From contig CAZUON010000006.1 of NCBI GenBank assembly GCA_964621345.1, positions 1-64,000 of the forward strand: a stretch of DNA of 64,000 nucleotides. Reading direction: 5' to 3'. The notes below the pieces were generated by a model. It saw only the letters and a program-made list of their open reading frames with translations, was not told the origin of the DNA and did no database searches. Within the stretch, counting starts at the first letter, position 1. Every line of letters begins with the position of its first letter. The translations under genes and the position numbers were made by a program. This document shows positions 26,062-35,067 of the stretch, piece after piece. The DNA comes from Glaciecola sp964621345 (lineage in GTDB: Bacteria; Pseudomonadota; Gammaproteobacteria; Enterobacterales; Alteromonadaceae).

Positions 26062-26940
26062 GTGGATATTAAAAGCCTTCGTTTGTTCCAACATTTAGCC
26101 AATAGCCTGCACTTTTCTAAAACGGCATCGGCAATGTTTGTATCGCCACCTACCTTAACGCGAGCTATTGCCCGTTTAGAGGAGGAAAGTGGTGCAACAT
26201 TATTCATTCGTAATAATCGCAGTGTTGCGCTTACGCATGCAGGTCGGCGCTTTTTGGAGTTTGCAGAAAGTACTTTGAACGAGTATGCCCTGATGAAACA
26301 GGCATTAAAATCGGCAGAGCAGGCTTTGGTTGGTGAGCTTTCTTTGTTTTGTTCAGTCACCGCGAGTCAGACCTACCTACCAGCAATGCTAGATAAACTG
26401 CACCAACAATATCCGCTTATCGATATTCAATTGGATACTGGCGACCATTCGCTATCGGTCGGTAAGGTTGCCTCTGCGGAAGTGGATATTTCTTTGGCAA
26501 TTTACACACCTGACTTTCCGTCTAACGTTGGTTTTGCGAATATCGAAGCGGTACCGCTTACGCTTATTGTACCTAAAAATATGCATATCGAAAATTGGCA
26601 GAGTATGCGCTGGCAAGATATTCGCTGGCAAGATATGAATATGATCATGCCTGCTAAGGGTCCTTCTAAACGCATTGTAAATCACTGGTTTGCTGAGCAA
26701 AACATTCGGCCTCATGTATATGCGCAGGTATCAGGAAACGAAGCCATAGTGAGCATGGTTGCACTAGGCTTAGGGGTTGGTTTTGTGCCCACTATCGTGC
26801 TTGAAAACTCTGTAGTAAAAAGCAAAGTCCGCGCGCTACCAGTCTCCAATATTGAGCCCTATCAGCTTGGGGTCTGCTATTTAAAAGAGCGTGCACAAGA
26901 GCCGTTAATTAAAACCTTAATTCAGCTTTTTGTGAGCTGA
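26062..26940 (+). CDS. ilvY: LysR-type activator of ilvC
   Basis: 292 residues from a GTG start. The winged helix-turn-helix occupies about 1-60 (LRLFQHLANSLHFSKTASAM then SPPTLTRAIARLEEESG) and a LysR effector-binding domain follows. The opening MDIKSLRLFQHLA and its position divergent from ilvC identify it as IlvY, which senses the acetohydroxy acid substrates of IlvC. The last 19 bases overlap the 3' end of the convergent comM gene. Confidence 0.93.
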   Translation: MDIKSLRLFQHLANSLHFSKTASAMFVSPPTLTRAIARLEEESGATLFIRNNRSVALTHAGRRFLEFAESTLNEYALMKQALKSAEQALVGELSLFCSVTASQTYLPAMLDKLHQQYPLIDIQLDTGDHSLSVGKVASAEVDISLAIYTPDFPSNVGFANIEAVPLTLIVPKNMHIENWQSMRWQDIRWQDMNMIMPAKGPSKRIVNHWFAEQNIRPHVYAQVSGNEAIVSMVALGLGVGFVPTIVLENSVVKSKVRALPVSNIEPYQLGVCYLKERAQEPLIKTLIQLFVS

Positions 26941-28457
26941 TGTAGCAAACGGTCAAAGTTGCGAAAACTTAAAGCTTCCGCAATGTGTCTTTGCTCTATG
27001 TGCTTGCTTTGTTGTATATCAGCCACCGTACGCGCCACTTTTAAGGTGCGATGGTAGGCCCGCATGGATAAACCCAAAGTGTCGATGGCTTGGGTGATAA
27101 AACGCTGATTGTCAGCGCTTAATTTGCAGTAGTCTTTCACTTGCTGATTGTTCAGCGCACTGTTAAGCACGCCCTGTCGATTAAGCTGAATCTGATGTGC
27201 TTGTTCCACTCTCGCTTTAACTTCAGCACTGCTTTCGCTTGTTTGACTTGAGTCAGTTTCATTGGCCGGCGCTGCGCTTAGAGTGCGCTCTAGATTGACC
27301 CTCGGCACATTAACTTGTAAATCAATTCTGTCGAGTAAGGGCCCTGAAATACGATTTAAATAACGCAATATTTGGTCAGGATTTGCGCGTTTGTCGTCAA
27401 CATCGCCAGTGGGGCTTGGATTCATCGCGGCGATAAGCTGGAAATCTGCAGGGTAGCTGACCTTGTGGGTAGCCCGTGATAAATTAATTACGCCAGTCTC
27501 AAGAGGTTCGCGCATCACATCAAGCACATGCCGACCAAACTCGGGTAGTTCATCTAAAAATAAAACGCCTTTATGAGCTAAGGTGATCTCCCCAGGGCGC
27601 GGATAACTGCCGCCGCCAACAAGTGCCGCCGCAGAGCTAGAATGGTGGGGCTGGCGAAACGGGCGTTGTCGCCAATTTGTCGCGTTTATGGTATCGCCAG
27701 CGATGGAGCGAATACTGGCGACCATAAGCGCTTCTTCGTCTGCTAAGTCAGGCATAATCGACAGCAAACGACTAGCGAGCATGCTTTTACCAGTGCCGGC
27801 AGGCCCAAAAAATAGTAGGTTATGTGCGCCACTGGCAGCAATTTCTAGGGCGCGTTTTGCGTGTTGTTGGTCAATAATATCGTGTAAATCACCGTAATCG
27901 GGGCGCGCGTCGTTGTTGTGTTCTGCTGTAGCCACCGCCAGAAATTGCTTGCCTGTGAGGTGCAAATACACATCAAATAAATTATTCGCACAAAGCACAT
28001 CTGTTTCAGTTACTAGGGCCGCTTCGCTGGCATTACTGTGTGGTAATATTAACTGACGGTCGTTTTTACGCGCAGCAAAGGCCATAGGCAGAGCCCCTTG
28101 AATGGAGCGCAACTGACCAGAGAGGGCGAGCTCGCCCACAAACTCATATTGCTCAAGTGCGGTTGCTGGTATTTGCTCGCTAGCGGCAATAATGCCTACT
28201 GCGATAGCTAAATCAAAGCGACCACCGCCTTTAGGTAAATCAGCTGGGGCCATATTTACAGTTATGCGCTTGCTCGGAAACTCAAAGCCTGCGTTAATTA
28301 GCGCGCTGCGCACCCTATCTCGACTCTCTTTAACCGAAGTCTCAGGTAAGCCAACCAATTGAAAGGCCGGCATTCCATTTGATAAGTGCACCTCAATAGT
28401 AACTAGCGGTGCTTCTATGCCAATATTGGCACGGGTGTATACAACAGAAAGTGACAT
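26922..28457 (-). CDS. comM: YifB/ComM-family AAA+ ATPase
   Basis: 511 residues. Order: N-terminal Lon-like domain (about 20-165, with the VKESRDRVRSALINAG segment), an AAA+ domain with Walker A GPAGTGKSM at 218-226 and Walker B FLDELPEF, and a C-terminal Mg-chelatase-like domain. ComM is a hexameric helicase that promotes branch migration during natural transformation. Its presence does not prove competence, since yifB is widespread. Convergent with ilvY, 19-base overlap; ilvA is divergent. Confidence 0.94.
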   Translation of the reverse strand: MSLSVVYTRANIGIEAPLVTIEVHLSNGMPAFQLVGLPETSVKESRDRVRSALINAGFEFPSKRITVNMAPADLPKGGGRFDLAIAVGIIAASEQIPATALEQYEFVGELALSGQLRSIQGALPMAFAARKNDRQLILPHSNASEAALVTETDVLCANNLFDVYLHLTGKQFLAVATAEHNNDARPDYGDLHDIIDQQHAKRALEIAASGAHNLLFFGPAGTGKSMLASRLLSIMPDLADEEALMVASIRSIAGDTINATNWRQRPFRQPHHSSSAAALVGGGSYPRPGEITLAHKGVLFLDELPEFGRHVLDVMREPLETGVINLSRATHKVSYPADFQLIAAMNPSPTGDVDDKRANPDQILRYLNRISGPLLDRIDLQVNVPRVNLERTLSAAPANETDSSQTSESSAEVKARVEQAHQIQLNRQGVLNSALNNQQVKDYCKLSADNQRFITQAIDTLGLSMRAYHRTLKVARTVADIQQSKHIEQRHIAEALSFRNFDRLLHQLTKS

Positions 28458-28714
28458 CCTTGTCTTTTTTCATCCATGAGTTGCTAATCAACGTGATGCA
28501 GTATTGCCAATATGGATACTTGCAACAACTGGGCTTAAGGCTTGTTTTTATTACCTGAGTTGGCGACTAGAAAACTAACTCCACATAATTAACAGATGAA
28601 AATCCTTGCTCGTGCTCGGCATTGTTTGCGATGATGATAGGTGTCTTTATTTTACGAGCTAGTTTTTACTATTATTAAAACCTTTATCGGTAAACCATAA
28701 GCGAGCCTCAACCA

Positions 28715-30319
28715 GTGCAGTCTGACCATCCAAAGAACGCTACCAAACATGCAAACTCCGCAGCTTCCCATACAGGGAGTCAAGCGCTCAGTAAGCAAGA
28801 ATACTTAGTAAAAATTCTGCAAGCGCCGATTTATGATGCTGCCGTGGCGAGTGATTTGGTGCATATGACTAGTTTGTCTAACACCTTAGGCAATCAAATT
28901 TACTTAAAGCGTGAAGATCAGCAGCCGGTTAAATCCTTCAAATTACGCGGGGCTTATAACTGTATTGCGCAGTTACCAAAAGCGCAGCAAGAGGCTGGCG
29001 TGGTAGCAGCTTCTGCAGGCAATCATGCACAAGGTGTTGCATATGCGGCCCTACGTCTTGGTATTCCGGCGGTTATTGTCATGCCAGAAACCACGCCAGA
29101 AATCAAAGTTGAGGCGGTTAAACATTTTGGTCAGGCACAAGTCACGGTGATTCAACACGGTACTAGCTTTGACCAAGCCAGCGAGCGCGCAAAAGAAATA
29201 TGTGCTGAAACCGGCATGACTATGATCCCGCCCTTTGACCACCCTGATGTCATTGCCGGGCAAGGTACTATTGGTAAAGAAATTTTAGAGCACATTCACG
29301 ACCTACAGTATTTATTTGTCGCGGTGGGTGGCGGTGGATTGGCCGCTGGTATTTCGGTTTACGCGAAACAAATTAACCCAAATATTCGCATCATTGCGGT
29401 TGAGTCAGAGGAATCTGCTTGTTTGCAAGCCGCCCTTGCAGCAGGTCACCCTGTTACCTTGCCCAGCGTTGGTATTTTTGCTGACGGTGTGGCGGTTAAA
29501 ACCATCGGTGACGAGCCATTTCGATTATGCCAACAATATGTAGACGAAGTTATTACCGTAAGTAACGATGAAATATGCACCGCGATTAAAGATATTTTTG
29601 ATGATACCCGTGTTATTGCTGAGCCTGCCGGCGCATTGTCGGTAGCAGCGATGCGTAAATATTGCGCCCAACATCAACTGACTGGGGCTAAAATTGCGGG
29701 CATATTATGCGGGGCCAATATTAACTTCCATACTTTGCGCTACGTGTCTGAGCGCTGCGAGCTTGGTGAGCAAAAAGAAGCGGTGTTTGCGGTTAAACTA
29801 AACGAAGAAAAAGGTGCCTTTAAAGCCTTTTGTGCCAGTCTAGGTGGCTTAAATATTTCTGAGTTTAACTATCGTTTTGCCACTAACAGCGAGGCGCATA
29901 TTTTTGTAGGCGTTAAACTCAAGCAAGGCCGAGTTGAATTTGTTGCCTTGATGCAAAGTTTAAAAGAAAAGGGCTATCAGTGCTTTGATTTATCAGACAA
30001 TGAATTAGCTAAACTACATGTAAGACATATGGTAGGTGGCAGACCGCAAAGCCGTTTGCGTGAGATCTTATTTAGCTTCTCCTTTCCTGAATACCCCGGT
30101 GCCCTAATGCACTTTTTAAATACCTTGGGGCAGCAGTGGAATATTACCCTGTTTCATTACCGTAATCATGGTGCGGCACAAGGTTTGGTATTGGTTGGTT
30201 TTGAAATCGCCGACAGTGAACGTGCTTTATTTGATGAGCATTTAGCGGCGCTCGATTACCAAGCCCAAGAGCATACTGATGACCCAGCTTACCAGTTCTT
30301 TTTAGCGTCAGACGCTTAG
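28715..30319 (+). CDS. ilvA: Threonine ammonia-lyase, biosynthetic
   Basis: 534 residues from GTG at 28715. Deaminates threonine to 2-oxobutanoate, the first isoleucine step. PLP lysine is Lys76 in KSFKLRGAYN; the glycine-rich phosphate loop is VAVGGGGLAAG; the C-terminal third is the two ACT-like regulatory repeats that give isoleucine inhibition and valine activation, so this is the biosynthetic, not the catabolic, enzyme. No in-frame ATG lies between the GTG and the conserved EYLVKILQAPIYDAA block, so the N-terminus is about 15 residues longer than in E. coli. Stand-alone gene rather than part of ilvGMEDA; no leader peptide was found. Confidence 0.95.
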   Translation: MQSDHPKNATKHANSAASHTGSQALSKQEYLVKILQAPIYDAAVASDLVHMTSLSNTLGNQIYLKREDQQPVKSFKLRGAYNCIAQLPKAQQEAGVVAASAGNHAQGVAYAALRLGIPAVIVMPETTPEIKVEAVKHFGQAQVTVIQHGTSFDQASERAKEICAETGMTMIPPFDHPDVIAGQGTIGKEILEHIHDLQYLFVAVGGGGLAAGISVYAKQINPNIRIIAVESEESACLQAALAAGHPVTLPSVGIFADGVAVKTIGDEPFRLCQQYVDEVITVSNDEICTAIKDIFDDTRVIAEPAGALSVAAMRKYCAQHQLTGAKIAGILCGANINFHTLRYVSERCELGEQKEAVFAVKLNEEKGAFKAFCASLGGLNISEFNYRFATNSEAHIFVGVKLKQGRVEFVALMQSLKEKGYQCFDLSDNELAKLHVRHMVGGRPQSRLREILFSFSFPEYPGALMHFLNTLGQQWNITLFHYRNHGAAQGLVLVGFEIADSERALFDEHLAALDYQAQEHTDDPAYQFFLASDA

Positions 30320-30341
30320 GCTCAGTGCCACCTACTTAGCT

Positions 30342-32798
30342 TTATGTCTGACTCTCTATTTGCTCTAAATGCTGGACAATTTCTGGCCACACCAAGGGCA
30401 CTATAGCTTGTTTTAGCGCTAGGCTACTTTCTGAAAATGAGAGGTTGCCGTTGTCTTGGTTCGATACATGTTTGTTCTCGCGGAGCGCATTGACAAAGCT
30501 GCTGAGCACGTTTTTGTCGTAAAACTCAGGCGAATGCATGCCAAATAATGCCGATAAACGCTCAGCAATGATCTGACTTTGTTTTTCTAAACGTGAACGC
30601 CCTATCACTTTCTCGCTTTCTAGCACATGCAATACAATTGCGTAACGCTGCCAAGTCTCTTGCATCGCGCGGCTTAATAGCCATGCAGAGTGAAAGTGTT
30701 TGTTGGTCGTATGTGGCGGTGATAAGTCGTCACCATCTTGCTCAAGCAGCCCAACTTTAAGCATGTAGCTTACCAATGCGCTAACATATTCGTTTGCTTC
30801 ATTCTTACTTTGATGCATAAAAAATTCCCGTTTTAATAGCGGAAACAGGGTACTTACCAAATCTTCTAATGCGTTGAGCTTAACTTTTTTATAGGCGAAG
30901 ACCGCAGTCATAATCAAAGATGGCATGGCAAACATATGCAAAATATTATTGCGATAAAAGGTTAGCAATAAACCGTTATTATCTTTTGGGGAAACCATTG
31001 CGCCATAGTTATCTTCACTCTGTTCAAAGCGATTCAAAGCTAAGGTACGGTCAACCAAGTCGTTGGCCGCTTCGCTCGGTAGCGTGCAATCACTGCTGTA
31101 TTCTACCTCTTTAAACATTTCTAAATACTCGGCAATGCTTTGCACAAGTGCTTTTTTGCTCATGATTTGGGTTTTAGACGACAATAAGCAAAGCGCAACT
31201 AAGGCCGTGCCATTTAATGCAGCCGCTCGATTGATGCGAGTCATTATATTATCGGCTAAGGAGTTCACTACAGGGGTCAGCCACTTGGGTTTTTTGTCGT
31301 CATCGGTTTTTTGCTCACGCCAGTCTGCTACTGATTCATCTAGAAACTGATTAAGATTAAGTGGCTCGCCAAAGTTTACAAAGCCCAGGCCATAGTTTTT
31401 TAGTTTACGAATGGCGGAGAATACTTGTGTAGGCGATTCTTTCTTCTTTGATTTGCCCTTGAGTTCTTTCATGTAACTTTTAACTTCCATTACATGCTCA
31501 TAGCCAATATACACCGGCACAATCGATACCGGACGATTTATGCCTTTTGCTAAACCCTGCAGGGTCATCGCCAGCATACCGGTCTTAGGAGGAAGTAGAC
31601 GCCCAGTGCGGCTGCGACCGCCCTCTGGGAAATACTTCACCGAATAGCCTTTGTTAAATAATAGCTCTAGATATTCTCTAAATACGGCGGTGTAGAGCTT
31701 ATTGCCTGCAAAGCTACGGCGAAGATAAAATGCACCACAGCGACGCAAAATTCCGCCCACGGGCCAAAAGTTTAGGTTAATACCCGCGGCAATGTGTGGG
31801 GTAACTAAACCTTCGTTATAAATCACATAGGTGAGCAATAAGTAGTCCATATGACTGCGATGACAAGGCACATAAATGATTTCATGTCCGTTTTGTGCAA
31901 GCTCTCTGACCCTATCAGCATGGCGAATCTCGATGCCGTCATAAATTTTATTCCAAATTCGTTTTAGCAAACGATCGCCAATACGAATTAAGCCTTCTCT
32001 GTAATCGGCAGCAATTTCGTCAATAAATTTGATTGCATCTTCACGGCCCTGCTCATAGCTTTTGCCTTTTTGTTTTACGTTATCAGCAATGGCTTGTTTT
32101 ACTGAGCTTGCCCCCAGAATGGAATTATACAAGGTCTGACGTTCAAGCAAGGTTGGGCCCGATAAAGTTTGCCGTTTACGCTGAAAATGCGTACGCGCAA
32201 CACGCACTAACTTTTGCGCAATTTGCTTATCGCTACCGTGCAGCTCCGCCATTTGCCGAGTAGATACCGCCGCGGAGTAACTTACAAAGTTATCGCGGCC
32301 AAAAAATACGACAATAAAGAATTTGCGAAGCCAGTTCGGTGAGGCTTTTGATGCAAGTAATTGAGCAAATCCGCTTTTTTCTTTGCCTGCAGAACGCCCC
32401 CAAGAAATGAATACAGGAACAACTTGTATATCAAGCTCGGGGTGTTCGCGGTGAATATGAAAGTAGTCGGTAAACGTGTCTTCGATGGTAGTTTTTGCCA
32501 CTCTACGAGTTAAGATACTTTGTGGGCGGCTTAAAAAATAGCGGCGTTTGCGTTGTTCGCCGGCGATTTCGATAGAGTCAAATAGGTTCGGTAAACCTAA
32601 GGCTTTGGTGGACTTTTCGAGCGCGAGTTGATCGGTGAACGACTCGGTTTGCAAGAGATAAATAATTGGTTTGCTTTTGTCGATGCCAAGTTCTGTTTCG
32701 ATATCAGCAGGTACGCTTTTAACCGAAACCAGCCAACCAACGGCTTTGCTGACTAACCAACGAAACGCAGATCCTATGTAGTGCATGTATGCTCCCAA
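30342..32798 (-). CDS. plsB: Glycerol-3-phosphate 1-O-acyltransferase
   Basis: 818 residues, close to E. coli PlsB (807). Inner-membrane enzyme that puts an acyl chain from acyl-ACP or acyl-CoA on position 1 of glycerol 3-phosphate, the first step to phospholipids. The HX4D catalytic motif is His313 to Asp318 in CHRSHMDYLL; glycerol-phosphate binding block FPEGGRSRTGRLL and the YIGYEHVMEVKSY block follow. Divergent from lexA with 138 bases between, the same neighbourhood as in E. coli. Confidence 0.97.
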   Translation of the reverse strand: MGAYMHYIGSAFRWLVSKAVGWLVSVKSVPADIETELGIDKSKPIIYLLQTESFTDQLALEKSTKALGLPNLFDSIEIAGEQRKRRYFLSRPQSILTRRVAKTTIEDTFTDYFHIHREHPELDIQVVPVFISWGRSAGKEKSGFAQLLASKASPNWLRKFFIVVFFGRDNFVSYSAAVSTRQMAELHGSDKQIAQKLVRVARTHFQRKRQTLSGPTLLERQTLYNSILGASSVKQAIADNVKQKGKSYEQGREDAIKFIDEIAADYREGLIRIGDRLLKRIWNKIYDGIEIRHADRVRELAQNGHEIIYVPCHRSHMDYLLLTYVIYNEGLVTPHIAAGINLNFWPVGGILRRCGAFYLRRSFAGNKLYTAVFREYLELLFNKGYSVKYFPEGGRSRTGRLLPPKTGMLAMTLQGLAKGINRPVSIVPVYIGYEHVMEVKSYMKELKGKSKKKESPTQVFSAIRKLKNYGLGFVNFGEPLNLNQFLDESVADWREQKTDDDKKPKWLTPVVNSLADNIMTRINRAAALNGTALVALCLLSSKTQIMSKKALVQSIAEYLEMFKEVEYSSDCTLPSEAANDLVDRTLALNRFEQSEDNYGAMVSPKDNNGLLLTFYRNNILHMFAMPSLIMTAVFAYKKVKLNALEDLVSTLFPLLKREFFMHQSKNEANEYVSALVSYMLKVGLLEQDGDDLSPPHTTNKHFHSAWLLSRAMQETWQRYAIVLHVLESEKVIGRSRLEKQSQIIAERLSALFGMHSPEFYDKNVLSSFVNALRENKHVSNQDNGNLSFSESSLALKQAIVPLVWPEIVQHLEQIESQT

Positions 32799-32877
32799 GC
32801 AAAATAACTGGTAAATATTAACATGCTTTGGTCTATTTATGCTTAGTTTTCAGGCCATGATTTAATTCACAAGGGTG

Positions 32878-32905
32878 TTGCGCTTTGTAAAATTGCGGTT
32901 ATACT
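32878..32905 (+). promoter_or_regulatory. Candidate lexA promoter
   Basis: TTGCGC at 32878-32883 and TATACT at 32900-32905 are 16 bases apart. A start a few bases downstream would fall at the edge of the LexA box at 32914, which fits autorepression. Confidence 0.5.
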
Positions 32906-32913
32906 CAGATTAA

Positions 32914-32929
32914 CTGTATAGAAAAACAG
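32914..32929 (+). promoter_or_regulatory. LexA operator (SOS box)
   Basis: CTGTATAGAAAAACAG is an exact CTGT-N8-ACAG gammaproteobacterial LexA box. It ends 7 bases before the lexA ATG, so LexA should repress its own gene. Only one box is visible here, whereas E. coli lexA has two. Confidence 0.92.
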
Positions 32930-32936
32930 GCTGTTT

Positions 32937-33560
32937 ATGCGTCCACTAACTCCCCGACAAGAAGAAGTCCTGAAGCTTATCAAAACTACAATGATAGACA
33001 CGGGCATGCCTCCCACACGCGCAGAAATTGCACGTGAACTTGGATTTAAGTCAGCTAATGCTGCTGAGGAGCACTTAAAAGCCTTGGCCAAAAAGAATGT
33101 TATTGAAATACTCCCAGGTACGTCGAGGGGTATACGCCTAACCGGGCCGATTGAAGACGAGCCAGAGCAGGGCATACCACTTATAGGGCGTGTGGCAGCG
33201 GGCCAACCTATTCTCGCGCAAGAGCATGTTGACTCCCATTACAAAGTCGACCCAGCGATGTTTCACCCTGGCGCGGACTTTTTGTTGCGGGTTAATGGCA
33301 TGAGTATGAATAAAATAGGGATTATGGACGGCGATTTGTTAGCCGTGCATAAAACCAATAATGTGCGAAACGGCCAAATTGTGGTTGCCCGTATAGACGA
33401 AGATGTCACCGTAAAGCGCTTTGAAAAGAAAGGGCCATTAGTCATTTTGCATGCCGAGAATGATGAATTTTCACCTATTGAGGTAGACTTGCGCTCACAA
33501 TACTTTGAGATTGAAGGGCTAGCGGTAGGCGTTATTCGAGATAACGTAGATTTGAACTAG
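32937..33560 (+). CDS. lexA: SOS repressor LexA
   Basis: 207 residues. Winged helix-turn-helix DNA-binding domain at about 1-70 (RPLTPRQEEVLKLI, PTRAEIARELGF), a self-cleavage site Ala88-Gly89 in RVAAGQPI, and the Ser-Lys dyad Ser123 (GMSM) and Lys160 (VTVKRF). RecA on single-stranded DNA triggers the cut and turns on DNA repair genes. The own-gene operator is at 32914-32929. In E. coli dinF follows lexA; here a terminator and the cox cluster follow, and a MATE gene is 16 kb away. Confidence 0.98.
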   Translation: MRPLTPRQEEVLKLIKTTMIDTGMPPTRAEIARELGFKSANAAEEHLKALAKKNVIEILPGTSRGIRLTGPIEDEPEQGIPLIGRVAAGQPILAQEHVDSHYKVDPAMFHPGADFLLRVNGMSMNKIGIMDGDLLAVHKTNNVRNGQIVVARIDEDVTVKRFEKKGPLVILHAENDEFSPIEVDLRSQYFEIEGLAVGVIRDNVDLN

Positions 33561-33592
33561 GCGTCTTATCTAAACATCTTGAAAAATCAAAG

Positions 33593-33614
33593 GGGCTATT
33601 TAGCCCTTTTTTTT
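33593..33614 (+). terminator. Terminator of lexA
   Basis: GGGCTA (33593-33598) and TAGCCC (33601-33606), a two-base loop, then eight T. It lies 32 bases after the lexA stop. Confidence 0.88.
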
Positions 33615-33909
33615 ATGTAAAATACGTAAGCTTATCTAATTTGTAACATCTGCTTCACAATCCAACGATTAAAATTCACACTTACCATTCACTTTTGCCG
33701 AAAAATTCAGCAAACTCTCGAAAAAATCGAGCTGATTGTATGGTTTTTATATAAAAGTACTAGACGTAGGCTTTTGTTTGATTAATCATTACACAGTTAT
33801 TCACAATCCAATAACATTGGATGACATCGCATAAACATTTTCTTATACAAACTTGAGGAAATGGCCAATATCGGTTTTTTCGTGTCAACCTTCATTTCGG
33901 GAGTTAAGT
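33615..33909. other. Leader region of the cytochrome oxidase cluster
   Basis: About 295 AT-rich bases between the lexA terminator and coxB. A short hairpin CTCGA/TCGAG (33717-33731) lies near the middle. TATAAA at 33750-33755 is a possible -10 box but lacks a matching -35. No small gene was seen. Confidence 0.4.
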
Positions 33910-35055
33910 GTGAAGTCGCTGCAAATTGCTTTAAGTACTCTGATGCTGAGTGCACCTATGTTGTCACTCGCTACGAGTGCTACAGAACGATCTGATTTAA
34001 ACCTGCGTCAAGGCGTAACTGATATAAGTCAGCAAGTTTACGGCTTGCATATGATGATGTTTGGTATTTGTGTTGTCATAGCAGTGCTTGTGTTTGGTGT
34101 GATGTTCTACTCGATGGTGAAACACCGCAAATCTAAAGGCGCAAAACCGGCACATTTCCATGAGAACGTAAAAGTTGAAATTGCTTGGACCGTTGTACCC
34201 TTTCTTATTCTGATTGCGATGGCCGTGCCTGCAGCGAATACTCTCATCGATATGGAAGATGTTTCAAAGGCTGATATCACTGTGTTGGTTACAGGCTCCC
34301 AGTGGAAGTGGCATTACAAGTACATGGATAATGATGTTGAATTTTTCTCTACCTTAGCGACACAGCAAGAGCAAATTCGTAACAAATTTACTAAAGGTGA
34401 AAACTACCTACTGGAAGTAGACCGCCCATTGGTTATTCCTACCGGACAAAAAGTAAGATTTTTAATTACCTCCGACGATGTTATTCATTCGTGGTGGGTA
34501 CCTGATTTTGCAGTCAAAAAAGATGCTAACCCTGGTTTTATCAATGAAGCGTGGACAAACGTTAATGAGCCCGGTGTGTATCGTGGTCAGTGTGCAGAGC
34601 TGTGCGGTAAAGATCATGGCTTCATGCCCATTGTGGTTATTGCAAAAGACCCTGCTGAATATAACGCTTGGATTGAAGAGCAAGAAGCAATTGCCATTCG
34701 TGCGAAAGAAGAAGAGCAGCGTTTACTTGCCATGAACATGTCGATGGAAGAACTTATGACCGACGGCAAGCGTGTATATGAAGCAGTATGTGCAGCATGT
34801 CATATGCCAAATGGTGAAGGTTTAGCAGGTGTGTTCCCGGCTATTAAAGGCTCTAAGATCGCCACCGAAGACCAACAAGCTCACATCGATATTATCGTAT
34901 ACGGAAAAGCAGGTACTGCGATGCAGTCCTTTTCAAAGCAGTTAACCATGTCAGAAATTGCGGCGGTTGTTACTTATCAGCGTAATGCCTGGGGTAATAA
35001 CACCGGCGATATGGTTCAAGCAAAAGATGTTAACGCCATTATGAATGGCCAGTAG
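33910..35055 (+). CDS. coxB: Cytochrome c oxidase subunit II with fused cytochrome c
   Basis: 381 residues from GTG at 33910, which has GGGAG six bases ahead; an upstream in-frame TTG at 33853 would spoil the signal peptide. Signal peptide about 1-24, two membrane helices (about 44-70, 90-112), then the CuA cupredoxin domain with ligands His193, Cys228, Glu230, Cys232, His236 and Met239, and a C-terminal class I cytochrome c with CAACH (Cys294, Cys297, His298). It takes electrons from soluble or bound cytochrome c and passes them to subunit I. First gene of the oxidase cluster. Confidence 0.95.
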   Translation: MKSLQIALSTLMLSAPMLSLATSATERSDLNLRQGVTDISQQVYGLHMMMFGICVVIAVLVFGVMFYSMVKHRKSKGAKPAHFHENVKVEIAWTVVPFLILIAMAVPAANTLIDMEDVSKADITVLVTGSQWKWHYKYMDNDVEFFSTLATQQEQIRNKFTKGENYLLEVDRPLVIPTGQKVRFLITSDDVIHSWWVPDFAVKKDANPGFINEAWTNVNEPGVYRGQCAELCGKDHGFMPIVVIAKDPAEYNAWIEEQEAIAIRAKEEEQRLLAMNMSMEELMTDGKRVYEAVCAACHMPNGEGLAGVFPAIKGSKIATEDQQAHIDIIVYGKAGTAMQSFSKQLTMSEIAAVVTYQRNAWGNNTGDMVQAKDVNAIMNGQ

Positions 35056-35067
35056 GAGAACAAGCAC

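Noticed and set aside
33853..33909. TTG start giving a longer coxB
   Set aside because: Adds residues with no counterpart and moves the signal peptide inward; GTG at 33910 has GGGAG at the right distance.
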